From Elmis aenea (Eukaryota > Arthropoda > Insecta > Coleoptera > Elmidae): 64,000 nucleotides of DNA. Position numbers and translations under genes: made by a program. Position 1 is the stretch's first letter; every line of letters begins with the position of its first letter. Positions 27,559 through 37,826 of this stretch are shown piece by piece. Location of the stretch: contig CANTFG010000241.1 of NCBI GenBank assembly GCA_947652605.1, positions 1 through 64,000 on the forward strand, read 5' to 3'. Under the pieces are notes generated by a model. It searched no databases, was not told the DNA's origin, and saw nothing but the letters and a program-made list of their open reading frames with translations.

Positions 27559-27669
27559 TCATTAAAAATTAAAACCAGCTCATTGAAAGACATATGCAAA
27601 ACAATTGTATTCATGTAAAGAGGCGATGGATAAACTGTTCCTGTGATATACAAATCAATAATTGAAATT
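25105..27669 (+). repeat. 15-monomer tandem duplication, copy 1 (2565 bp)
   Basis: Fifteen monomers are followed directly by a near-identical set. Paired markers at 2565-bp offset are gtgtag 25105/27670, caattttttt 25721/28286, gtagtaac 26844/29409 and aaatcatt 27556/30121. Within it the order runs from older-type monomers into G, H, N, G, I, J, K, L, M, the same order as the 10-mer unit downstream. Confidence 0.8.
25681..25851 (+). repeat. Hyper-divergent monomer type (caattttttt)
   Basis: About six substitutions cluster in 40 bases: caattttttt for caattgtatt, agatgcgaagaat for agaggcgatggat, and ctcttcc for ctgttcc. The same unit also has aaggtac for aaggaac and aaatgatt at its 3' junction. 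The type occurs exactly three times in the window (markers at 25721, 28286 and 59952), each as part of a larger duplicated block, so it arose once and was copied. Confidence 0.75.
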
Positions 27670-30234
27670 GTGTAGAAATAGTCGCTCAAGGAACATATGT
27701 ATTAACTAAAGCACGGTATTTTTAGGAAATTATTAAAAATTAAAACCAGCTCATTGAAAGACATATGCAAAACAATTGTATTCATGTAAAGAAGCGATGG
27801 ATAAACTGTTCCTGTGATATACAAATCAATAATTAAAATTGTTTAGAAATAGTCGCTCAAGGAACATATGTATTAACTAAAGCACGGTATTTTTAGGAAA
27901 TTATTAAAAATTAAAACCAGCTCATTGAAAGACATATGCAAAACAATTGTATTCATGTAAAGAGGCGATGGATAAACTGTTTTTGTGATATACAAATCAA
28001 TAATTAAAATTGTTTCGAAATAGTCGCTCAAGGAACATATGTATTAACTAAAGCACGGTATTTTTAGGAAATTATTAAAAATTAAAACCAGCTCATTGAA
28101 AGACAAATGCAAAACAATTGTATTCATGTAAAGAGGCGATGGATAAACTGTTCCTGTGATATACAAATCAATAATTAAAATTGTTTCGAAATAGTCGCTC
28201 AAGGAACACATGTATTAACTAAAGCACGGCATTTTTAGGAAATTATTAAAAATTAAAACCAGCTCATTGAAAGACATATGCAAAACAATTTTTTTCATGT
28301 AAAGATGCGAAGAATAAACTCTTCCTGTGATATACAAATCAATAATTAAAATTGTTTCGAAATAGTCGCTCAAGGTACATATGTATTAACTAAAGCACGG
28401 TATTTTTAGGAAATGATTAAAAATTAAAACCAGCTCATTGAAAGACATATGCAAAACAATTGTATTCATGTAAAGAGGCGATGGATAAACTGTTCCTGTG
28501 ATATACAAATCAATAATTGAAATTGTTTCGAAATAGTCGCTCAAGGAACATATGTATTAACTAAAGCACGGTATTTTTAAGAAATTATTAAAAATTAAAA
28601 CCATCTCTTTGAAAGACATATGCAAAACAATTGTATTCATGTAAAGAGGTGATGGATAAACTGTTCCTGTGATATACAAATCAATAATTAAAATTGTTCA
28701 GAAATAGTCGCTCAAGGAACATATGTATTAACTAAAGCACGGTATTTTTAGGAAATTATTAAAAATTAAAACCAGCTCATTGAAAGACATATGCAAAACA
28801 TTTGTATTCATGTAAAGAGGCGATGGATAAACTGTTCCTGTGATATACAAATCAATAATTAAAATTGTTTCGAAATAGTCGCTCAAGGAACATATGTATT
28901 AACTAAAGCACGGTATTTTTAGGAAATTATTAAAAATTAAAACCAGCTCATTGAAAGACATATGCAAAACAATTGTATTCATGTAAAGAGGCGATGGATA
29001 AACTGTTCCTGTGATATACAAATCAATAATTGAAATTGTTTTGAAATAGTCGCTCAAGGAACATATGTATTAACTAAAGCACGGTATTTTTAGGAAATTA
29101 TTAAAAATTAAAACCATCTCTTTGAAAGACATATGCAAAACAATTGTATTCATGTAAAGAGGTGATGGATAAACTGTTCCTGTGATATACAAATCAATAA
29201 TTAAAATTGTTCAGAAATAGTCGCTCAAGGAACATATGTATTAACTAAAGCACGGTATTTTTAGGAAATTATTAAAAATTAAAACCAGCTCATTGAAAGA
29301 CATATGCAAAACAATTGTATTCATGTAAAGAGGCGATGGATAAACTGTTCCTGTGATATACAAATCAATAATTAAAATTGTTTAGAAATAGTCGCTCAAG
29401 GAACATATGTAGTAACTAAAGCACGGTATTTTTAGGAAATTATTAAAAATTAAAACCAGCTCATTGAAAGACATATGCAAAACAATTGTATTCATGTAAA
29501 GAGGCGATGGATAAACTGTTCCTGTGATATACAAATCAATAATTAAAATTGTTTAGAAATAGTCGCTCAAGGAACATATGTATTAAATAAAGCACGGTAT
29601 TTTTAGGAAATTATTAAAAATTAAAACCAGCTCATTGAAAGACATATGCAAAACAATTGTATTCATGTAAAGAGGCGATGGATAAACTGTTTCTGTGATA
29701 TACAAATCAATAATTAAAATTGTTCAGAAATAGTCGCTCAAGGAACATATGTATTAACTAAAGCACGGTATTTTTAGGAAATTATTAAAAATTAAAACCA
29801 GCTCATTGAAAGACATATGCAAAACAATTGTATTCATGTAAAGAGGCGATGGATAAACTGTTCCTGTGATATACAAATCAATAATTAAAATTGTTTCGAA
29901 ATAGTCGCTCAAGGAACATAAGTATTAACTAAAGCACGGTATTTTTAGGAAATTATTAAAAATTAAAACCAGCTCATTGAAAGACATATGCAAAACAATT
30001 GTATTCATGTAAAGAGGCGATGGATAAACTGTTCCTGTGATATACAAATCAATAATTAAAATTGTTTTGAAATAGTCGCTCAAGGAACATATGTATTAAC
30101 TAAAGCACGGTATTTTTAGGAAATCATTAAAAATTAAAACCAGCTCATTGAAAGACATATGCAAAACAATTGTATTCATGTAAAGAGGCGATGGATAAAC
30201 TGTTCCTGTGATATACAAATCAATAATTGAAATT
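27670..30234 (+). repeat. 15-monomer tandem duplication, copy 2 (2565 bp)
   Basis: This is a near-perfect repeat of 25105-27669. Of the differences I looked for, I saw gacaaatgc at about 28103 in place of gacatatgc. The first monomer is a junction hybrid (aattgaaattgtgtag), combining a family N front with the gtgtag form, as expected at the breakpoint of a tandem duplication. Confidence 0.8.
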
Positions 30235-30294
30235 GTTTCGAAATAGTCGCTCAAGGAACATATGTACTAACTAAAGCACGGTATTTTTAGGAAA
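28585..30294 (+). repeat. 10-monomer higher-order unit G-H-N-G-I-J-K-L-M-N, copy 1
   Basis: The 1710-bp unit is defined by ordered markers. G has ccatctctttg, aggtgatgg and ttcag. H has aaacatttgt. N has aattgaaattg. The second G follows. I has tttag with gtagtaac. J has attaaataaag. K has tttctg with ttcag. L has cataagtatt. M has ttttg followed by aaatcatt. The closing N completes it. The set is repeated directly at 30295. Here the middle N carries ttttg and the last N has gtactaac. This is the cleanest adjacent pair of the main higher-order unit. Confidence 0.85.
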
Positions 30295-32004
30295 TTATTA
30301 AAAATTAAAACCATCTCTTTGAAAGACATATGCAAAACAATTGTATTCATGTAAAGAGGTGATGGATAAACTGTTCCTGTGATATACAAATCAATAATTA
30401 AAATTGTTCAGAAATAGTCGCTCAAGGAACATATGTATTAACTAAAGCACGGTATTTTTAGGAAATTATTAAAAATTAAAACCAGCTCATTGAAAGACAT
30501 ATGCAAAACATTTGTATTCATGTAAAGAGGCGATGGATAAACTGTTCCTGTGATATACAAATCAATAATTAAAATTGTTTCGAAATAGTCGCTCAAGGAA
30601 CATATGTATTAACTAAAGCACGGTATTTTTAGGAAATTATTAAAAATTAAAACCAGCTCATTGAAAGACATATGCAAAACAATTGTATTCATGTAAAGAG
30701 GCGATGGATAAACTGTTCCTGTGATATACAAATCAATAATTGAAATTGTTTCGAAATAGTCGCTCAAGGAACATATGTATTAACTAAAGCACGGTATTTT
30801 TAGGAAATTATTAAAAATTAAAACCATCTCTTTGAAAGACATATGCAAAACAATTGTATTCATGTAAAGAGGTGATGGATAAACTGTTCCTGTGATATAC
30901 AAATCAATAATTAAAATTGTTCAGAAATAGTCGCTCAAGGAACATATGTATTAACTAAAGCACGGTATTTTTAGGAAATTATTAAAAATTAAAACCAGCT
31001 CATTGAAAGACATATGCAAAACAATTGTATTCATGTAAAGAGGCGATGAATAAACTGTTCCTGTGATATACAAATCAATAATTAAAATTGTTTAGAAATA
31101 GTCGCTCAAGGAACATATGTAGTAACTAAAGCACGGTATTTTTAGGAAATTATTAAAAATTAAAACCAGCTCATTGAAAGACATATGCAAAACAATTGTA
31201 TTCATGTAAAGAGGCGATGGATAAACTGTTCCTGTGATATACAAATCAATAATTAAAATTGTTTAGAAATAGTCGCTCAAGGAACATATGTATTAAATAA
31301 AGCACGGTATTTTTAGGAAATTATTAAAAATTAAAACCAGCTCATTGAAAGACATATGCAAAACAATTGTATTCATGTAAAGAGGCGATGGATAAACTGT
31401 TTCTGTGATATACAAATCAATAATTAAAATTGTTCAGAAATAGTCGCTCAAGGAACATATGTATTAACTAAAGCACGGTATTTTTAGGAAATTATTAAAA
31501 ATTAAAACCAGCTCATTGAAAGACATATGCAAAACAATTGTATTCATGTAAAGAGGCGATGGATAAACTGTTCCTGTGATATACAAATCAATAATTAAAA
31601 TTGTTTCGAAATAGTCGCTCAAGGAACATAAGTATTAACTAAAGCACGGTATTTTTAGGAAATTATTAAAAATTAAAACCAGCTCATTGAAAGACATATG
31701 CAAAACAATTGTATTCATGTAAAGAGGCGATGGATAAACTGTTCCTGTGATATACAAATCAATAATTAAAATTGTTTTGAAATAGTCGCTCAAGGAACAT
31801 ATGTATTAACTAAAGCACGGTATTTTTAGGAAATCATTAAAAATTAAAACCAGCTCATTGAAAGACATATGCAAAACAATTGTATTCATGTAAAGAGGCG
31901 ATGGATAAACTGTTCCTGTGATATACAAATCAATAATTAAAATTGTTTCGAAATAGTCGCTCAAGGAACATATGTATTAACTAAAGCACGGTATTTTTAG
32001 GAAA
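30295..32004 (+). repeat. 10-monomer higher-order unit, copy 2
   Basis: It repeats 28585-30294 at an offset of 1710 bp in all ordered markers, including gtagtaac (29409/31119), attaaataaag and cataag. The last monomer (31834-32004) has aattaaaattg in place of the N-type aattgaaattg, so it is a family A unit leading into the D-E-D' module. Confidence 0.8.
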
Positions 32005-32521
32005 TTATTAAAAATTAAAACCAGCTCATTGAAAGACATATGCAAAACAATTGTATTCATGTAAAGAAGCGATGGATAAATTGTTCCTGTGATATACAAA
32101 TCAATAATTAAAATTGTTTAGAAATAGTCGCTCAAGGAACATATGTATTAACTAAAGCACGGTATTTTTAGGAAATTATTAAAAATTAAAACCCGCTCAT
32201 TGAAAGACATATGCAAAACAATTGTATTCATGTAAAGAGGCGATGGATAAACTGTTCCTGTGATATACAAATCAATAATTAAAATTGTTTCGAAATAGTC
32301 GCTCAATGAACATATGTATGTATTAACTAAAGCACGGTATTTTTAGGAAATTATTAAAAATTAAAACCAGCTCATTGAAAGACATATGCAAAACAATTGT
32401 ATTCATGTAAAGAAGCGATGGATAAATTGTTCCTGTGATATACAAATCAATAATTAAAATTGTTCAGAAATAGTCGCTCAAGGAACATATGTATTAACTA
32501 AAGCACGGTATTTTTAGGAAA
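31834..32521 (+). repeat. A-D-E-D' module
   Basis: The order is a consensus-like A, then D (aagaagcg, ataaattg, tttag), E (acccgctc, caatgaac, extra TGTA at 32313) and D' (aagaagcg, ataaattg, ttcag). Family D and E are otherwise features of the left end of the window. Here they are inserted into the 10-mer order after M, making the spacing between successive gtagtaac monomers 13 units plus 4 bp (31119 to 33346). Confidence 0.75.
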
Positions 32522-32618
32522 TTATTAAAAATTAAAACCAGCTCATTGAAAGACATATGCAAAACAATTGTATTCATGTAAAGAGGCGATGGATAAACTG
32601 TTCCTGTGATATACAAAT

Positions 32619-32633
32619 CAATAATTAAAATTG
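32619..32633. other. 15-bp A/T-rich imperfect dyad (representative copy)
   Basis: The sequence caataattaaaattg has perfect outer arms (caat/attg) around an A/T centre. It lies directly upstream of the CENP-B-box-like segment at the same place in each monomer. Common variants change one base (aattgaaattg in family N; atttaaaattg in a few monomers). The arms are short, so a stable hairpin is doubtful. DNA bending or an A/T-hook site is a possible alternative. Confidence 0.4.
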
Positions 32634-32650
32634 TTTCGAAATAGTCGCTC
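32634..32650 (+). other. CENP-B-box-like 17-bp segment (representative copy)
   Basis: The sequence here is TTTCGAAATAGTCGCTC. Against the CENP-B box core nTTCGnnnnAnnCGGGn known from mammalian satellites, it matches TTCG at positions 2-5, A at 10 and CG at 13-14. It fails at positions 15 and 16 (CT in place of GG), giving 7 of 9 fixed positions. The same segment recurs every 171 bp in tttcg-type monomers. In other families the TTCG is replaced by tttag, ttcag, ttttg, gtgtag or ttcaa. Binding by any CENP-B-like, pogo-derived protein is inference, and chance resemblance is possible because A/T-rich satellites offer many partial matches. Confidence 0.4.
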
Positions 32651-32655
32651 AAGGA

Positions 32656-32663
32656 ACATATGT
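32656..32663. other. Palindrome acatatgt, second catatg of the monomer
   Basis: This perfect 8-bp palindrome contains an NdeI-type catatg. A first catatg lies 103 bp upstream in the same monomer (32554-32559), and acaattgt (32564-32571) is a third short palindrome. Consensus monomers are therefore predicted to be cut by NdeI into 103 and 68 bp. Families F (cacatg) and L (cataag) lose this second site, so they should give longer fragments. A TGTA slip in family E falls exactly in this palindrome. Confidence 0.6.
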
Positions 32664-34402
32664 ATTAACTAAAGCACGGTATTTTTAGGAAATTATTAAA
32701 AATTAAAACCAGCTCATTGAAAGACATATGCAAAACAATTGTATTCATGTAAAGAGGCGATGGATAAACTGTTCCTGTGATATACAAATCAATAATTGAA
32801 ATTGTTTCGAAATAGTCGCTCAAGAAACATATGTATTAACTAAAGCACGGTATTTTTAGGAAATTATTAAAAATTAAAACCATCGCTTTGAAAGACATAT
32901 GCAAAACAATTGTATTCATGTAAAGAGGTGATGGATAAACTGTTCCTCTGATATACAAATCAATAATTAAAATTGTTTCGAAATAGTCGCTCAAGGAACA
33001 TATGTATTAACTAAAGCACGGTATTTTTAGGAAATTATTAAAAATTAAAACCAGCTCATTGAAAGACATATGCAAAACAATTGTATTCATGTAAAGAGGC
33101 GATGGATAAACTGTTCCTGTGATATACAAATCAATAATTAAAATTGTTCAGAAATAGTCGCTCAAGGAACATATGTATTAACTAAAGCACGGTATTTTTA
33201 GGAAATTATTAAAAATTAAAACCAGCTCATTGAAAGACATATGCAAAACAATTGTATTCATGTAAAGAGGCGATGGATAAACTGTTCCTGTGATATACAA
33301 ATCAATAATTAAAATTGTTTAGAAATAGTCGCTCAAGGAACATATGTAGTAACTAAAGCACGGTATTTTTAGAAAATTATTAAAAATTAAAACCAGCTCA
33401 TTGAAAGACATATGCAAAACAATTGTATTCATGTAAAGAGGCGATGGATAAACTGTTCCTGTGATATACAAATCAATAATTAAAATTGTTTAGAAATAGT
33501 CGCTCAAGGAACATATGTATTAAATAAAGCACGGTATTTTTAGGAAATTATTAAAAATTAAAACCAGCTCATTGAAAGACATATGCAAAACAATTGTATT
33601 CATGTAAAGAGGCGATGGATAAACTGTTTCTGTGATATACAAATCAATAATTAAAATTGTTCAGAAATAGTCGCTCAAGGAACATATGTATTAACTAAAG
33701 CACGGTATTTTTAGGAAATTATTAAAAATTAAAACCAGCTCATTGAAAGACATATGCAAAACAATTGTATTCATGTAAAGAGGCGATGGATAAACTGTTC
33801 CTGTGATATACAAATCAATAATTAAAATTGTTTCGAAATAGTCGCTCAAGGAACATAAGTATTAACTAAAGCACGGTATTTTTAGGAAATTATTAAAAAT
33901 TAAAACCAGCTCATTGAAAGACATATGCAAAACAATTGTATTCATGTAAAGAGGCGATGGATAAACTGTTCCTGTGATATACAAATCAATAATTAAAATT
34001 GTTTTGAAATAGTCGCTCAAGGAACATATGTATTAACTAAAGCACGGTATTTTTAGGAAATCATTAAAAATTAAAACCAGCTCATTGAAAGACATATGCA
34101 AAACAATTGTATTCATGTAAAGAGGCGATGGATAAACTGTTCCTGTGATATACAAATCAATAATTGAAATTGTTTCGAAATAGTCGCTCAAGGAACATAT
34201 GTATTAACTAAAGCACGGTATTTTTAGGAAATTATTAAAAATTAAAACCATCTCTTTGAAAGACATACGCAAAACAATTGTATTCATGTAAAGAGGCGAT
34301 GGATAAACTGTTCCTGTGATATACAAATCAATAATTAAAATTGTTTTGAAATAGTCGCTCAAGGAACATATGTATTAACTAAAGCACGGTATTTTTGGGA
34401 AA

Positions 34403-35261
34403 TCATTAAAAATTAAAACCAGCTCATTGAAAGACATATGCAAAACAATTGTATTCATGTAAAGAGGCGATGGATAAACTGTTCCTGTGATATACAAATC
34501 AATAATTAAAATTGTTTCGAAATAGTCGCTCAAGGAACATATGTATTAACTAAAGCACGGTATTTTTAGGAAATTATTAAAAATTAAAACCAGCTCATTG
34601 AAAGACATATGCAAAACAATTGTATTCATGTAAAGAAGCGATGGATAAATTGTTCCTGTGATATACAAATCAATAATTAAAATTGTTTAGAAATAGTCGC
34701 TCAAGGAACATATGTATTAACTAAAGCACGGTATTTTTAGGAAATTATTAAAAATTAAAACCCGCTCATTGAAAGACATATGCAAAACAATTGTATTCAT
34801 GTAAAGAGGCGATGGATAAACTGTTCCTGTGATATACAAATCAATAATTAAAATTGTTTCGAAATAGTCGCTCAATGAACATATGTATGTATTAACTAAA
34901 GCACGGTATTTTTAGGAAATTATTAAAAATTAAAACCAGCTCATTGAAAGACATATGCAAAACAATTGTATTTATGTAAAGAAGCGATGGATAAATTGTT
35001 CCTGTGATATACAAATCAATAATTAAAATTGTTCAGAAATAGTCGCTCAAGGAACATATGTATTAACTAAAGCACGGTATTTTTAGGAAATTATTAAAAA
35101 TTAAAACCAGCTCATTGAAAGACATATGCAAAACATTTGTATTCATGTAAAGAGGCGATGGATAAACTGTTCCTGTGATATACAAATCAATAATTAAAAT
35201 TGTTTCGAAATAGTCGCTCAAGGAACATATGTATTAACTAAAGCACGGTATTTTTAGGAAA
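34403..35261 (+). repeat. A-D-E-D'-H module
   Basis: Five monomers plus a 4-bp TGTA slip (34882) repeat the module seen at 31834, followed by an H unit (aaacatttgt). D' has tatttatg near 34971. The monomer just before (34232) is a hybrid with ccatctctttg and acatacgc at its front and ttttg at its back, a likely recombination junction. Confidence 0.7.
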
Positions 35262-35603
35262 TTATTAAAAATTAAAACCAGCTCATTGAAAGACATATGC
35301 AAAACAATTGTATTCATGTAAAGAGGCGATGGATAAACTGTTCCTGTGATATACAAATCAATAATTGAAATTGTTTCGAAATAGTCGCTCAAGGAACATA
35401 TGTATTAACTAAAGCACGGTATTTTTAGGAAATTATTAAAAATTAAAACCATCTCTTTGAAAGACATATGCAAAACAATTGTATTCATGTAAAGAGGTGA
35501 TGGATAAACTGTTCCTCTGATATACAAATCAATAATTAAAATTGTTCAGAAATAGTCGCTCAAGGAACATATGTATTAACTAAAGCACGGTATTTTTAGG
35601 AAA

Positions 35604-37826
35604 TTATTAAAAATTAAAACCAGCTCATTGAAAGACATATGCAAAACAATTGTATTCATGTAAAGAGGCGATGGATAAACTGTTTCTGTGATATGCAGAT
35701 CAATAATTAAAATTGTTTAGAAATAGTCGCTCAAGGAACATATGTATTAAATAAAGCACGGTATTTTTAGGAAATTATTAAAAATTAAAACCAGCTCATT
35801 GAAAGACATATGCAAAACAATTGTATTCATGTAAAGAGGCGATGGATAAACTGTTCCTGTGATATACAAATCAATAATTAAAATTGTGTAGAAATAGTCG
35901 CTCAAGGAACATATGTATTAAATAAAGCACGGTATTTTTAGGAAATTATTAAAAATTAAAACCAGCTCATTGAAAGACATATGCAAAACAATTGTATTCA
36001 TGTAAAGAGGCGTTCGATAAACTGTTTCTGTGATATACAGATCAATAATTAAAATTGTTCAGAAATAGTCGCTCAAGGAACATATGTATTATTTAAGGCA
36101 CGGTATTTTTAGGAAATTATTAAAAATTAAAACCAGCTCATTGAAAGACATATGCAAAACAATTGTATTCATGTAAAGAGGCGATGGATAAACTGTTCCT
36201 GTGATATACAAATCAATATTTAAAATTGTTTCGAAATAGTCGCTCAAGGAACATAAGTATTAACTAAAGCACGGTATTTTTAGGAAATTATTAAAAATTA
36301 AAACCAGCTCATTGAAAGACATATGCAAAACAATTGTATTCATGTAAAGAGGCGATGGATAAACTGTTCCTGTGATATACAAATCAATAATTAAAATTGT
36401 TTTGAAATAGTCGCTCAAGGAACATATGTATTAACTAAAGCACGGTATTTTTAGGAAATCATTAAAAATTAAAACCAGCTCATTGAAAGACATATGCAAA
36501 ACAATTGTATTCATGTAAAGAGGCGATGGATAAACTGTTCCTGTGATATACAAATCAATAATTGAAATTGTTTCGAAATAGTCGCTCAAGGAACATATGT
36601 ATTAACTAAAGCACGGTATTTTTAGGAAATTATTAAAAATTAAAACCATCTCTTTGAAAGACATATGCAAAACAATTGTATTCATGTAAAGAGGTGATGG
36701 ATAAACTGTTCCTGTGATATACAAATCAATAATTAAAATTGTTCAAAAATAGTCGCTCAAGGAACATATGTATTAACTAAAGCACGGTATTTTTAGGAAA
36801 TTATTAAAAATTAAAACCAGCTCATTAAAAGACATATGCAAAACATTTGTATTCATGTAAAGAGGCGATGGATAAACTGTTCCTGTAATATACAAATCAA
36901 TAATTAAAATTGTTTCGAAATAGTCGCTCAAGGAACATATGTATTAACTAAAGCACGGTATTTTTAGGAAATCATTAAAAATTAAAACCAGCTCATTGAA
37001 AGACATATGCAAAACAATTGTATTCATGTAAAGAGGCGATGGATAAACTGTTCCTGTGATATACAAATCAATAATTGAAATTGTTTCGAAATAGTCGCTC
37101 AAGGAACATATGTATTAACTAAAGCACGGTATTTTTAGGAAATTATTAAAAATTAAAACCATCTCTTTGAAAGACATATGCAAAACAATTGTATTCATGT
37201 AAAGAGGTGATGGATAAACTGTTCCTGTGATATACAAATTAATAATTAAAATTGTTCAGAAATAGTCGCTCAAGGAACATATGTATTAACTAAAGCACGG
37301 TATTTTTAGGAAATTATTAAAAATTAAAACCAGCTCATTGAAAGACATATGCAAAACAATTGTATTCATGTAAAGAGGCGATGGATAAACTGTTTCTGTG
37401 ATATACAAATCAATAATTAAAATTGTTTAGAAATAGTCGCTCAAGGAACATATGTAGTAACTAAAGCACGGTATTTTTAGAAAATTATTAAAAATTAAAA
37501 CCAGCTCATTGAAAGACATATGCAAAACAATTGTATTCATGTAAAGAGGCGATGGATAAACTGTTCCTGTGATATACAAATCAATAATTAAAATTGTTTA
37601 GAAATAGTCGCTCAAGGAACATATGTATTAAATAAAGCACGGTATTTTTAGGAAATTATTAAAAATTAAAACCAGCTCATTGAAAGACATATGGAAAACA
37701 ATTGTATTCATGTAAAGAGGCGATGGATAAACTGTTCCTGTGATATACAAATCAATAATTGAAATTGTTTCGAAATAGTCGCTCAAGGAACATATGTATT
37801 AACTAAAGCACGGTATTTTTAGGAAA
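35604..37826 (+). repeat. 13-monomer tandem duplication, copy 1 (2223 bp)
   Basis: It is followed directly by a second copy. Paired rare markers at 2223-bp offset are atatgcagatc 35691/37914, ggcgttcgat 36011/38234, attatttaagg near 36088, ttcaaaaat, ctgtaatatac, gtagtaac 37454/39677 and catatggaaaac 37691/39914. The content is the 10-mer order with three extra J/N-like monomers. Confidence 0.85.

Larger units (their letters stand above)
32522..32692 (+). repeat. Reference monomer matching the array consensus
   Basis: This monomer matches the majority base at all 171 positions by my reading and serves as the coordinate system for variants. Landmarks by monomer position are: A/T-only start at 1-15, cagctcattg at 18-27, first catatg at 33-38, acaattgt at 43-50, the G/C-richest patch agaggcgatgg at 61-71, a 15-bp A/T dyad at 98-112, a CENP-B-box-like segment at 113-129, second catatg at 136-141, and cacggtattttt around 154-165. 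Since 171 is 57 codons, reading frames stay in register from monomer to monomer. Recurrent stop codons nevertheless keep open frames to about one monomer. Confidence 0.9.

Noticed and set aside
32619..32633. A transcription terminator hairpin in each monomer.
   Set aside because: The dyad arms are only four bases with an A/T centre and no G/C stem or following T-tract, so a terminator cannot be supported.
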